A stretch of DNA of 64,000 nucleotides from Oscillospiraceae bacterium (GCA_029098185.1 JAQXNV010000048.1:40979-104978), one strand, 5' to 3'. Positions 50,429 through 59,622 are shown, counted from the first letter of the stretch. A program made the numbers and translations. Notes: generated by a model from the sequence alone, not told the origin.

Positions 50429-51673
50429 ATGAAGGCAACACAACATCCGGTCCTGGAGCTGCTGTCTCCGGCCGGCGATATGGAGCGGCTGGATAGCGCC
50501 TTACAGTTTGGCGCTGACGCCGTTTATCTGGCAGGGCAGGAATTTGGTATGCGCACAGCGCCCAGCAATTTCACCATGGACAAGCTGCGGGAAGCCGTAG
50601 AAAAAGCCCATCGCCAAAACGTGCGGGTCTACCTGACCTGCAATACGCTGCCCCGCAACGAGGAGCTTTCCCGATTGCCGGAGTTTTTGCAGTACGCCCA
50701 ACAGATCGGGATCGATGCACTGATCGTGGCGGATCTGGGCGTGATGAAGCTGGCACAGCAAAATGCGCCCCGAGTAGATCTGCATATGTCCACCCAGACG
50801 GGTATCGTCAACTACGCCTCGGCCAACGCCCTGTATGAACTGGGCGCAAAACGGATCGTTGTAGCGCGGGAGCTTTCTCTGGAGGAGATTTCCGGCATCC
50901 GGGCAAAGGTGCCGTCAGATCTGGAGATCGAAGCCTTTGTCCACGGGGCGATGTGCGTTTCGTTTTCGGGGAGATGCCTGCTTTCGGCGTACCTCAACAA
51001 TCGGGATGCCAACCGGGGCGACTGTTCTCAGCCCTGCCGCTGGGAGTACTCTCTGGTGGAGAAAAACCGTCCCGGCGAGCAGTTTGACATTAACGAGGAC
51101 AGCAAAGGAACGTATATCCTCAATTCCCGGGATATGTGCATGATCGACCATATCCCAGAGCTGGCAGAAGCCGGCGTCACCAGCCTAAAAATTGAAGGCC
51201 GGGCAAAATCGGCCTACTATGTGGCCGTGACGACCCATGCTTATCGGGCAGCCATCGATGCCTATTACGAGGACCCGAAAGCGCCGCTGCCAAAGTGGAT
51301 CCCGGAGGAGCTGCATAAGATCAGCCATCGGGAATACAGTACCGGCTTCTATTTTGGCAACGAGCCGGGGCAGGTGTTGGAAAACGGCGGCTATGTCCGG
51401 GAATATGATGTGGTGGCGGTCTGTGAAGATTATCAGGATGGCGTGGTCACATTGTCCCAGCGGAATAAATTCCTCCGGGGCGATACGCTGGATGTGCTGG
51501 AAGTCGGCAAGCCACCGTATCTTGTAACGCTGGATACGCTTTATGATGCGGATGGACAGGCTATCGACAGCGCGCCTCACGCCACGATGATCGTGAAAGC
51601 CCCCTGCAAGCAGCCTATTGCCAAAGGGGCAGTACTGCGCAAGGCCCGGACGCCGGAGCAGTATAATCGATAA
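50429..51673 (+). CDS. peptidase U32 family protein
   Basis: ELLSPAGDMERLDSALQFGADAVYLAG, EAFVHGAMCVSFSGRCLLSAYLNNRDANRGDCSQPCRW. Confidence 0.94.
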   Translation: MKATQHPVLELLSPAGDMERLDSALQFGADAVYLAGQEFGMRTAPSNFTMDKLREAVEKAHRQNVRVYLTCNTLPRNEELSRLPEFLQYAQQIGIDALIVADLGVMKLAQQNAPRVDLHMSTQTGIVNYASANALYELGAKRIVVARELSLEEISGIRAKVPSDLEIEAFVHGAMCVSFSGRCLLSAYLNNRDANRGDCSQPCRWEYSLVEKNRPGEQFDINEDSKGTYILNSRDMCMIDHIPELAEAGVTSLKIEGRAKSAYYVAVTTHAYRAAIDAYYEDPKAPLPKWIPEELHKISHREYSTGFYFGNEPGQVLENGGYVREYDVVAVCEDYQDGVVTLSQRNKFLRGDTLDVLEVGKPPYLVTLDTLYDADGQAIDSAPHATMIVKAPCKQPIAKGAVLRKARTPEQYNR

Positions 51674-51719
51674 ATGAGATAGAAAAGACATTACAAAGGA
51701 TAGACAGGAGATTGGAACA

Positions 51720-54350
51720 ATGGAATGGACAGGTTTAAATGAACTGAGAGAGAAATATCTTTCGTTCTTCGAGTCGAAGGGGCATTTGCGTCTGCCGAGT
51801 TTTTCGCTGGTGCCAAAGGATGACAAGAGCTTACTGCTCATCAACTCGGGCATGGCACCGATGAAGAAGTACTTCACCGGGGAAGTAACGCCGCCGAGAA
51901 CACGCGTTACCACTTGCCAGAAATGTATCCGGACGCCGGATATTGAGCGAGTGGGCATCACAGCGCGCCACGGCACCTTTTTTGAGATGCTGGGCAACTT
52001 CTCCTTTGGCGATTACTTTAAGCACGAAGCGACGAAATGGGCTTGGGAGTTCTGCACCGAGGTGCTGGAGCTGCCGGTAGATAAGCTGTGGGTCACCATT
52101 TATCTGGATGACGATGAAGCCTTTGACATCTGGACAAAGGAAGTTGGCGTGTCGCCGAACCGCATTGTCCGCATGGGCAAGGAAGATAACTTCTGGGAGC
52201 ACGGCGCTGGTCCCTGCGGCCCCTGCTCCGAGATTTACTTTGACCGAGGCGAGGAGCACGGCTGTGGATCTCCAACTTGCGGCGTTGGCTGTGAGTGCGA
52301 CCGGTATGTGGAGTTCTGGAACCTGGTATTTACCCAGTTCAGCAACGACGGTCAGAATAATTACACGCCACTGGAGCATCCGAACATTGATACCGGCATG
52401 GGCCTGGAGCGTCTGGCCTGCATCATGCAGGGCGTAGACAACCTGTTTTTGGTCGATACCGTCCAGAAGATCCTGCAGCACGTTTGTAAGATCGCCGGCG
52501 TGACCTACGGCGAGGACCACAAGAAGGACGTTTCTATCCGGGTCATCACCGACCATATCCGCAGTACTACCTTCATGATCGGCGATGGCGTAATGCCATC
52601 CAATGAAGGCCGCGGTTATGTCCTGCGCCGTCTGCTTCGCCGGGCATCCCGTCACGGCAGACTGCTGGGCATCAATCGCCAGTTCCTGTCTGAGGTAGCC
52701 GAGACGGTGATCCAGGAGAATAAGGGCGCATATCCGGAGCTGGAAGAAAAGCGCGCCATGATCCTGAAGCTCATCGACGTGGAAGAGGAAAACTTCAACC
52801 GCACCATCGACCAGGGCTTGTCCCTGCTGACGGATATTGCGGATAAAGCGGAGACCAGCGTGTTCTCCGGCGCAGAAGCATTCCGGCTCAACGATACGTA
52901 TGGCTTCCCGCTGGATCTGACAAAGGAGATCCTGGCAGAGCGAGGCATGACCGTCAACGAAGAAGAATTTGAAGCGCTGATGATGGCCCAGAAGGCCCGC
53001 GCCCGTGCAGCCAGAAAGAACGCCGGCGCCGAAGCCTGGGAGGGCGAGGACGATGCCCTGTCCGATCTGAGCGAGACGGTATTTACCGGCTATGGCACCA
53101 TGGAGGATACTGGCAAAGTTTTGGCCATTGTGAAAGAAGGCAAGCGGGTGGATTCCGCCTCTGCCGGCGATCAGGTCGCCATTGTGCTGGATCGGACGCC
53201 TTTCTATGGCGAAGGCGGCGGCCAGGTCGGTGACGTGGGTAAAATGACTTCTGAGACCTGCGTAGCGGAGATCGAGGACACCGTAAAGAACAACGCCAAG
53301 ACCTTCATTCATCATGCGGAGATCAAGGAAGGCGTGCTGGCTGTAGGCGATACGGTAAAAGCAACTGTCAATAAGCGTCTGCGTATGGCCACCATGCGGA
53401 ACCATACCGGTGCTCACCTGTTGCAGGCCGCTTTGCGGGAGGTGCTGGGCGAGCACGTAGAGCAGGCTGGTCAGCTTGTTTCTCCTACCAGCATCCGCTT
53501 TGACTTTACCCATTTCTCCGCCATGACGCCGGAGGAGATCAAGTTAGTCGAAAAGCGAGTCAATGAAGTGATCTTTGACGCACTGCCTGTGATCAGCCAG
53601 GAGATGCCCATTGAGGAAGCCAAAAAGATCGGCGCCATGGCACTGTTTGGCGAGAAATACGGCAATATCGTCCGGGTCGTCACAGCAGGCGAATTCTCCA
53701 AAGAGTTCTGCGGCGGTACCCATGTGGACAATACTGCAAAGCTGGGCTTATTTAAAATCGTTACAGAAAGCTCTGTAGCCGCCGGTGTGCGCCGCATTGA
53801 AGCAGTGACCGGCCAAGGCGTGCTCAATATGCTGAACACCGCTACAGACATGATCCATGGTGCCGCTGCCGTCATGAAGCTGGGTAACAGCAATGAGCTG
53901 GTAGATAAGGTCTCCCATATCCTTATGGAAATGAAGGATAAGGATAAGACCATTGCTAAGCTGAACGAAAAGATGGCCATGCAGGAGACGCTGAACATCT
54001 TTGATAAGGCCCACGAAGTCAAGGGGACAAAGATCGTTTCCGTCCTGTTGACTGGTACCAGCAGCGATATGTTAAAGACCATGTGCGATAAATTTAAGGA
54101 CCTGGCGCCCAATGTGATCGCGGTGTTGGCCGGTACCCACGACGGCAAGGCAACGATCGCTGCCGCCTGCGGCAAGGAAGCTGTCAAGCTGGGCGCGCAC
54201 GCTGGCAACATCGTCCGCAAGGTAGCCCAGATTGCCGGCGGCAACGGCGGCGGTAAGCCGGATATGGCCATGGCAGGCGCAAAAGACCTGACAAAGCTGG
54301 ATGAAGCATTGGCAGCTGTAGACGGCATCGTCACAGAGCTGTTAAAATAA
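51720..54350 (+). CDS. alaS: alanyl-tRNA synthetase
   Basis: Full-length 876 aa; NSGMAPMKKYFTGE, HNHTGAHLLQAALREVLG-type editing motif, FCGGTHVDNT. Confidence 0.97.
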   Translation: MEWTGLNELREKYLSFFESKGHLRLPSFSLVPKDDKSLLLINSGMAPMKKYFTGEVTPPRTRVTTCQKCIRTPDIERVGITARHGTFFEMLGNFSFGDYFKHEATKWAWEFCTEVLELPVDKLWVTIYLDDDEAFDIWTKEVGVSPNRIVRMGKEDNFWEHGAGPCGPCSEIYFDRGEEHGCGSPTCGVGCECDRYVEFWNLVFTQFSNDGQNNYTPLEHPNIDTGMGLERLACIMQGVDNLFLVDTVQKILQHVCKIAGVTYGEDHKKDVSIRVITDHIRSTTFMIGDGVMPSNEGRGYVLRRLLRRASRHGRLLGINRQFLSEVAETVIQENKGAYPELEEKRAMILKLIDVEEENFNRTIDQGLSLLTDIADKAETSVFSGAEAFRLNDTYGFPLDLTKEILAERGMTVNEEEFEALMMAQKARARAARKNAGAEAWEGEDDALSDLSETVFTGYGTMEDTGKVLAIVKEGKRVDSASAGDQVAIVLDRTPFYGEGGGQVGDVGKMTSETCVAEIEDTVKNNAKTFIHHAEIKEGVLAVGDTVKATVNKRLRMATMRNHTGAHLLQAALREVLGEHVEQAGQLVSPTSIRFDFTHFSAMTPEEIKLVEKRVNEVIFDALPVISQEMPIEEAKKIGAMALFGEKYGNIVRVVTAGEFSKEFCGGTHVDNTAKLGLFKIVTESSVAAGVRRIEAVTGQGVLNMLNTATDMIHGAAAVMKLGNSNELVDKVSHILMEMKDKDKTIAKLNEKMAMQETLNIFDKAHEVKGTKIVSVLLTGTSSDMLKTMCDKFKDLAPNVIAVLAGTHDGKATIAAACGKEAVKLGAHAGNIVRKVAQIAGGNGGGKPDMAMAGAKDLTKLDEALAAVDGIVTELLK

Positions 54351-54399
54351 AACGGCGGATAACGCTTAGGTTACTTTCTTTTAGAAAGGAGGTGCGCAG

Positions 54400-54738
54400 A
54401 TGGACTGTATTTTTTGTAAGATTGCGTCGGGAGAGATCCCCTGCAAAAAGGCGTATGAGGATGACCAGATCCTGGGATTTTATGATCTGGATCCCCAGGC
54501 GCCGACACATATTCTGCTGATTCCAAAGGAGCATATCGGTTCAGCTATGGAAATTACAGCGGAGAACAGCCAGATCGTGGGCCATATTTTTGCAGTGGCC
54601 GCAAAGCTGGCAAAAGAACACGGGTTAGAAAAGGGATTCCGCATCGTCAATAATTGCGGAGAAGATGGTGGACAAACTGTTCAGCATCTGCATTTTCACC
54701 TGTTGGGCGGTCGCTCCATGCAGTGGCCTCCCGGTTGA
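54400..54738 (+). CDS. HIT-family protein
   Basis: CIFCKIASGEIP, QTVQHLHFHLLGGR. Confidence 0.95.
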   Translation: MDCIFCKIASGEIPCKKAYEDDQILGFYDLDPQAPTHILLIPKEHIGSAMEITAENSQIVGHIFAVAAKLAKEHGLEKGFRIVNNCGEDGGQTVQHLHFHLLGGRSMQWPPG

Positions 54739-54763
54739 TTTGAAAGCATAAGGGGAGCATAGT

Positions 54764-57034
54764 ATGCGGCGGTTGTTTGCGTTGATCGGGTTTACTTATC
54801 TGTTGACGCTGGCAGCCGCCGTTTCTTTTGGCGGCACCGTCTCCTTGATTTTGTGTAACGTTTGTCTGTTGTCCTTCGGTGCGCTGCTGTTTTTCCGCCA
54901 TAAGCTGGACATCCGTGTCTTTTCTCTTGTTTTGCTGACGGCAGCGATGGCGCTGGGATCCTTTTCCGCCTATGAGAAAAGTCATGTAGCACCCATGGAT
55001 GCCCTCGATGGCCAGACAGTCGTTCTGACAGGACGATTGTGTGATCTGCCATATACGCAGTACGGAAATTATTATTATGTGCTGGAGGTATCTGAACTAA
55101 AATTAGCAGAAGAAGGCGCGCCGCCCATTGCCGTAAAGCCGCAAAAGATCCGTCTCACCACCCAAAATCCCCTGGAACTGGATCTGGGCGAGGAACTGGG
55201 CGGCAAAGCACACCTGTTTTTGCCCAGTGGCGGCGACGGCTTTTCCTCCCGCAGCTATTACGCCTCCAAAGGCATCCTGATGATGGGGTTCCTGTACGAG
55301 TACGAAGGCTATACCATCACGCCGTGCAGCAGCATTTCGCTCTATGACTATGCCTTGCGGTTACGCCAAACCATGACAAATGCCATTTCATCCCTGCTAC
55401 CGGAGGAAGAAGCGGGATTGCTTTCGGCTGCGGTGTTCGGTGACCGGCGCTCATTAAGCAACGATGTCCGCAATGACTTTGTAGACAGCGGGATCTATCA
55501 TGTGCTGGTGGTGTCGGGACTGCACATGAGTCTGATCTCTATGCTGCTCCTGCGTTTGCTGCGATGGTTCCGTGTGCCACGCCGATTGTCTATTGGCCTG
55601 ACGGCAGCAGTCGTGCTGTGCTTTATGGCGGTGACAGGGTTTTCTCCCAGTGTCCTGCGCAGCGGTATCATGATCCTCATCATGCTGGGCGGACTGCTGC
55701 TTCATCGGAAAACCGACGCCATCAATTCCCTTGGTATTGCCGTGTTTCTCATCTGTTTTTGGAACCCTTACGGGGCAGCAGACCTGGGACTGCTTTTGTC
55801 CTTTGCTTCGACCCTGGGCATTTTGGTGCTGACGCCACGGCTGCAAGGGCTATTTCGGGAGAAATGCCGCTGGTATACAAAGGAACGGCTGGGATTTTGT
55901 TATCGCCCCATTTCCTATATGGTCAATACGTTGGCCGTTACCATAGGGGTCACGGTGTTCACTCTGCCCATTTTCATCGTATCCGGCCGCTCCATTTCGC
56001 TGGTAGCGCCGCTATCCAACCTGTTGTTTTTGCTCCCGGCAACGGGAATGATCCAAACGGGATTTTTGGCAGCGATTTTCAGTCTGCTGCCCGTGACCAC
56101 ATTTTTGGCAGAGCCTTTGGGATTGGTGGCGGGTCTCTTGGGAAAATTCCTGCTCTGGGGCACCCATCTGCTTGCCGGACTGCCTTTTGCCACGGTGTCG
56201 CCGTCACAGGACTTTGTGGTGCTGTGGCTCATGGGCTCTTTGCTGATCCTTGCTTTTCTGCTACTCTTTTGCCGCCGGCGGTGGATGTACAGTTTTGGCG
56301 CGCTGTTGTCCTGTGTTTTGCTGATGACCGGCGTTTTTTCCAACCAGATTTTGCGTGCAGATTGGGTCCGTGTCGGTGTTTTGGATGTGGGCACGGGAAT
56401 CTCGGTCGTCCTCAGTAAGAACCATCAGGCGGCGGTGCTGGGCTGTGGGGGCAAGCGGACCGATGTGCTGGAGGAATATTTGCAGCAGGAGGGCGTGCGG
56501 GAGATCACCTATCTTCAGTTGACGTCGGGGGATCAGCGGGAAAAGAAAAACGCCCTGATCTTGCTGGAATCGTACCCCGTACAAAATATCCTGCTGGAAC
56601 AGGGCCAATCTACCAGTACGCTGGACCGAGGACTTGCAAAAGCGGAGAAAGTATCGTATTATCAAAACAGTGCGGATGTCCGGATGCTGGAGGATGTGAC
56701 GTTACATCTCGATGGCAGCTACAGCACCCACGGCATTTACGGTACGATCAAAGAACTTTCCTTCTTGATGATGGGACAATCCTATGTGCCGGGCGGAAAG
56801 AATGTAGAAAAGGGAGCGGTAGATTTTCTCATCGCCGATGCGCTGCCAGAAAATTCTACAGGCAGCGTAGCGGTGACAACGATTCTTTCCAGAGAATCGG
56901 ACGAGCTGGAGATTTTGCCGGGCAAGGGTTATCTGGAGCAGGAAACGGTCAACCTGTATACGACCGGCGGAAAGGGCAATTTGATTTTAGACATCGGGCC
57001 GGAGAAAAGCGTAAAGATCAGGAGGGGAAGCTAA
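54764..57034 (+). CDS. comEC: ComEC/Rec2 family competence protein
   Basis: FVDSGIYHVLVVSGLHMSLI competence domain, many TM helices, C-terminal degenerate MBL-like region. Confidence 0.88.
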   Translation: MRRLFALIGFTYLLTLAAAVSFGGTVSLILCNVCLLSFGALLFFRHKLDIRVFSLVLLTAAMALGSFSAYEKSHVAPMDALDGQTVVLTGRLCDLPYTQYGNYYYVLEVSELKLAEEGAPPIAVKPQKIRLTTQNPLELDLGEELGGKAHLFLPSGGDGFSSRSYYASKGILMMGFLYEYEGYTITPCSSISLYDYALRLRQTMTNAISSLLPEEEAGLLSAAVFGDRRSLSNDVRNDFVDSGIYHVLVVSGLHMSLISMLLLRLLRWFRVPRRLSIGLTAAVVLCFMAVTGFSPSVLRSGIMILIMLGGLLLHRKTDAINSLGIAVFLICFWNPYGAADLGLLLSFASTLGILVLTPRLQGLFREKCRWYTKERLGFCYRPISYMVNTLAVTIGVTVFTLPIFIVSGRSISLVAPLSNLLFLLPATGMIQTGFLAAIFSLLPVTTFLAEPLGLVAGLLGKFLLWGTHLLAGLPFATVSPSQDFVVLWLMGSLLILAFLLLFCRRRWMYSFGALLSCVLLMTGVFSNQILRADWVRVGVLDVGTGISVVLSKNHQAAVLGCGGKRTDVLEEYLQQEGVREITYLQLTSGDQREKKNALILLESYPVQNILLEQGQSTSTLDRGLAKAEKVSYYQNSADVRMLEDVTLHLDGSYSTHGIYGTIKELSFLMMGQSYVPGGKNVEKGAVDFLIADALPENSTGSVAVTTILSRESDELEILPGKGYLEQETVNLYTTGGKGNLILDIGPEKSVKIRRGS

Positions 57035-58095
57035 TGGCACAACTGCGGGAAGCAGAGCTGAAAAAGGAGATCGAAAAAGGAACATTGTCCGGTGCGTATC
57101 TGCTGTACGGCGAAGAAAAATACACTTTGCTGCAATGTGTGGAAAAGCTGGTACAAAAGGTAAAAGCCGCCGGGTTTGCCGATTTCAATTTGACCCGGTT
57201 TGACGCGGCCGATACCACGGCAGATCAGGTGGCGGATGCCCTGGAGGCGCTGCCATTTTTCGCAGAGCAAAAGGTGGTGCTGCTGCGGGATCTCAATATT
57301 GATACCTTATCGCCGTCAGAAACGGAACGTTACCAAAAGATCCTAGGGGAGCTGCCGGAAACATCGGTGCTCATCCTCTATCTGCCTACGATCTCTTTGG
57401 GAAAGCGGCCGTCTGCCAAGTGGAAAAAATTTCTCACAGCCAACAGTAAGTCGTTAAAGACCGTAGAATTTCCCAGGAAAAGTAACAGCGAGCTGGAAAA
57501 ATACCTCATGGACTTTGCGGAAAGGCGGGGCTGTACGTTGAGCCGGCCGTTAGCAAAATGGATGGTACAGCTCTGCGGCAACGACCTGCAGACGCTCCGC
57601 AATGAGATCAGTAAGGTGTGTGCTTATGTTGGCGGGGGAGAGCTGAGCCGGGAGCAGATCAAGGATGTCGTCACCATCAATACAGAGGCGCAGATTTTTG
57701 CGTTGGCCACTGCTTTGATCGGCGGGCAGTACGAGAAAGCGTACCAGATCGTTGACGGGCTGCTGATGCAGAACGAGGAGCCAGTAGCCATCGTCGCGAT
57801 GCTGTCGTCCTCTTACCTAAATCTGTACCGGGCAAAGTGCATGGTCCAGAGCGGCCGGTCCGTGATGGAATTGTCAGGTCCATTTGATTACAAGGGCAAG
57901 GAGTTTCTTTTGCGCAATGCCGAGCAGGACAGCAGTCGGTTTTCCATGGGTGTGCTGCGGCGCAGCTTGGACATCCTGCTGGAAGCGGATCTGGCGCTGA
58001 AAGGCGGCGCGGGCAGCAGCCGGCTGGAGATGAAACGGGTCGTGCTGGATACGTTGATCGCAAAGCTGTTGTTGGCGGCACAGGAGCAGGACTAA
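57034..58095 (+). CDS. holA: DNA polymerase III subunit delta
   Basis: GAYLLYGEEKYTLLQCVEKL, LRNEISKVCAYVG. Confidence 0.9.
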   Translation: MAQLREAELKKEIEKGTLSGAYLLYGEEKYTLLQCVEKLVQKVKAAGFADFNLTRFDAADTTADQVADALEALPFFAEQKVVLLRDLNIDTLSPSETERYQKILGELPETSVLILYLPTISLGKRPSAKWKKFLTANSKSLKTVEFPRKSNSELEKYLMDFAERRGCTLSRPLAKWMVQLCGNDLQTLRNEISKVCAYVGGGELSREQIKDVVTINTEAQIFALATALIGGQYEKAYQIVDGLLMQNEEPVAIVAMLSSSYLNLYRAKCMVQSGRSVMELSGPFDYKGKEFLLRNAEQDSSRFSMGVLRRSLDILLEADLALKGGAGSSRLEMKRVVLDTLIAKLLLAAQEQD

Positions 58096-58113
58096 AGGAG
58101 AAGGGAGAACATC

Positions 58114-58728
58114 GTGCGGGTAAAGATCAAAGAGGCCATCGTCGTGGAGGGAAAATATGATAAGATCAAGCTGTCCTCGCTGGTCGATGGGGTGATCCTG
58201 GAAACGTCTGGGTTTCATATTTTTCAGGATCCGGAGCAATTGGCACTGATCCGCCGTCTGGCAGATACCCAGGGGATCATCCTGCTGACCGACAGCGATG
58301 GGGCTGGTTTTGTCATTCGCAATTATCTGACCGGCGCCATTGACAATCGGAAGATCAAGCAGGCGTATATTCCGGACTGCTACGGAAAAGAAAAGCGCAA
58401 GGCATCGTTTTCGAAGGAAGGAAAGTTAGGCGTAGAGGGTATGCAAAAGGAGGTCTTGCTGGAAGCGCTGCGCCGGGCGGGGGCGACTTTTTTAGAGGAG
58501 ACAGCACCGGAGCAGGGCAAGAGGGAGCCGATTACGAAAGCGGAATTGTTTGCCCTTGGCATCACAGGGGGAGAGCATAGCGGACAGAAGCGGAAGTGGC
58601 TGCTGCGCCAGTTAAAGCTGCCGGAGCGCATGACGACGAATGCGATGCTGCGGGTGGTCAATGAAACGATGGAGCGGGAGCGCTTTTTCGCGTTAGCCGC
58701 CCAATACGATAAAATTGCAAATTCTTGA
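58114..58728 (+). CDS. toprim-domain protein (RnmV/ribonuclease M5-like)
   Basis: EAIVVEGKYDKIKL..LLTDSDGAGFVIRNYL. Confidence 0.85.
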   Translation: MRVKIKEAIVVEGKYDKIKLSSLVDGVILETSGFHIFQDPEQLALIRRLADTQGIILLTDSDGAGFVIRNYLTGAIDNRKIKQAYIPDCYGKEKRKASFSKEGKLGVEGMQKEVLLEALRRAGATFLEETAPEQGKREPITKAELFALGITGGEHSGQKRKWLLRQLKLPERMTTNAMLRVVNETMERERFFALAAQYDKIANS

Positions 58729-58812
58729 GAAAATTTGCGAAAAAGTATTGACAATCGGTAAATGAGATGGTATGATATAACACGTTGAGTTTAGAATATT
58801 CAACGGTCATCT

Positions 58813-58897
58813 GCGGCAGTGCTGGAACTGGCAGACAGGCACGTTTGAGGGGCGTGTGTTGTATGACGTATGGGTTCAAGTCCCATTTGCCGCACCA
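58813..58897 (+). tRNA. tRNA-Leu (anticodon GAG), CCA encoded
   Basis: GCGGCAG/TTGCCGC acceptor, loop TTGAGGG, long variable arm, GGGTTCAAGTCCC T-arm, ACCA. Confidence 0.94.
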
Positions 58898-58903
58898 AAA
58901 ATC

Positions 58904-58938
58904 ACCCAGGAACTATATCGTTCCTGGGTTTTTTGTTT
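58904..58938 (+). terminator. terminator of tRNA-Leu
   Basis: ACCCAGGAAC TATATC GTTCCTGGGTTTTTTG. Confidence 0.85.
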
Positions 58939-58976
58939 TGTATTTTCTAGGCAATATGGCAAAAAGTACACCTGTC

Positions 58977-59093
58977 TTATTCTCTTTTTGTGCCATGTGG
59001 TCCTCCATACTGTGTGATGATGAGCTTTGCCAGAGCAGCGTTGGGCTCTTTGATATTGACGGGATATTGCAGCTTTTTTTCATAGATCCACAT
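58977..59093 (-). CDS. cotJC: cotJC 5' segment (N-terminal 33 codons of CotJC; frame ends TKRE-stop after the att core)
   Basis: MWIYEKKLQYPVNIKEPNAALAKLIITQYGGPHG is the canonical CotJC N-terminus; TAATG stop/start overlap with cotJB. Confidence 0.93.
   Translation of the reverse strand: MWIYEKKLQYPVNIKEPNAALAKLIITQYGGPHGTKRE
58993..59007. repeat. att core direct repeat, right copy (CCATGTGGTCCTCCA)
   Basis: Identical to 44493-44507; breakpoint of cotJC. Confidence 0.93.
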
Positions 59094-59347
59094 TACTCAT
59101 TCGCCTCCTGTTCCCATGGCCAGGGGCCGGTCACCCAGGCCCAACGGTTGGCGCTGCGGCTCGTTTCGTTGATCGGTCCGTATTTCGCCTCGAATTTTTC
59201 TACCAGTGCCTTTTGCTTCTTTTGGGCCTCCTCCAGTTTTTTGGCGGCGTCGCAGTTGTCCGGATGGGTATCCAAAAAGATGTGCAGCTCCCAGGCCGCA
59301 AAACCGTAGGCTGAGATCTGCCGCATCCATTTTTCTCGTTCTGTCAT
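59093..59347 (-). CDS. cotJB: spore coat protein CotJB
   Basis: MRQISAYGFAAWELHIFLDTHPDNCDA; overlaps cotJA stop by 4 bp. Confidence 0.92.
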   Translation of the reverse strand: MTEREKWMRQISAYGFAAWELHIFLDTHPDNCDAAKKLEEAQKKQKALVEKFEAKYGPINETSRSANRWAWVTGPWPWEQEANE

Positions 59348-59571
59348 CCGCGATCACCCGGCCATCCGGAAAATGGTTTGTCCAGATCTGGAAACAGCGT
59401 CCCCCGTCCAAAGCCTTCTTCCGCCCCATACAAATTTTTGTTGTTGAATTGCTGGAACGGCACATAAGCCATTGCTACAACAGGGTCTTTCGGTAGAGGA
59501 CTGCGGTCCATTCGCGTGCAGTCCATGTCATCCATTGGCTGTTCCCATTGTTGATTTTTTTGTGTGGACAT
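59344..59571 (-). CDS. cotJA: spore coat-associated protein CotJA
   Basis: DPVVAMAYVPFQQFNNKNLYGAEEGFGRGTLFPDLDKPF. Confidence 0.92.
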   Translation of the reverse strand: MSTQKNQQWEQPMDDMDCTRMDRSPLPKDPVVAMAYVPFQQFNNKNLYGAEEGFGRGTLFPDLDKPFSGWPGDRG

Positions 59572-59613
59572 ACAAAAACTCCTTTCCTGTAAATTGGGAG
59601 GTTCTCCCGTAGG

Positions 59614-59622
59614 TATCCTATG
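59614..59622 (-). promoter_or_regulatory. candidate mother-cell sigma (E/K) -10-like element upstream of cotJA
   Basis: Minus strand GACG-CATAGGATA. Confidence 0.4.

Larger units (their letters stand above)
44493..59007. mobile_element. 14.5-kb site-specific intervening element splitting cotJC (skin-like), carrying a large serine recombinase and housekeeping genes
   Basis: 15-bp direct repeats 14,500 bp apart at exact break of cotJC; large serine recombinase abuts one end; excision restores full-length cotJC in frame. Confidence 0.88.

Noticed and set aside
51674-51719. T-box leader for alaS
   Set aside because: Only 46 bp separate the U32 peptidase gene and alaS; no T-box or specifier features.
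51831-53513. 560-aa minus-strand ORF
   Set aside because: Antisense to alaS; arises from codon bias in GC-rich third positions and has no domain resemblance.
44493-59007. Invertible (rather than excisable) segment
   Set aside because: The two 15-bp sites are in direct orientation and both cotJC halves are on the same strand, so recombination gives excision, not inversion.
44493-59007. Ordinary prophage or ICE
   Set aside because: No structural, packaging, lysis, replication or conjugation genes; the content is housekeeping apart from the recombinase and one small ORF.
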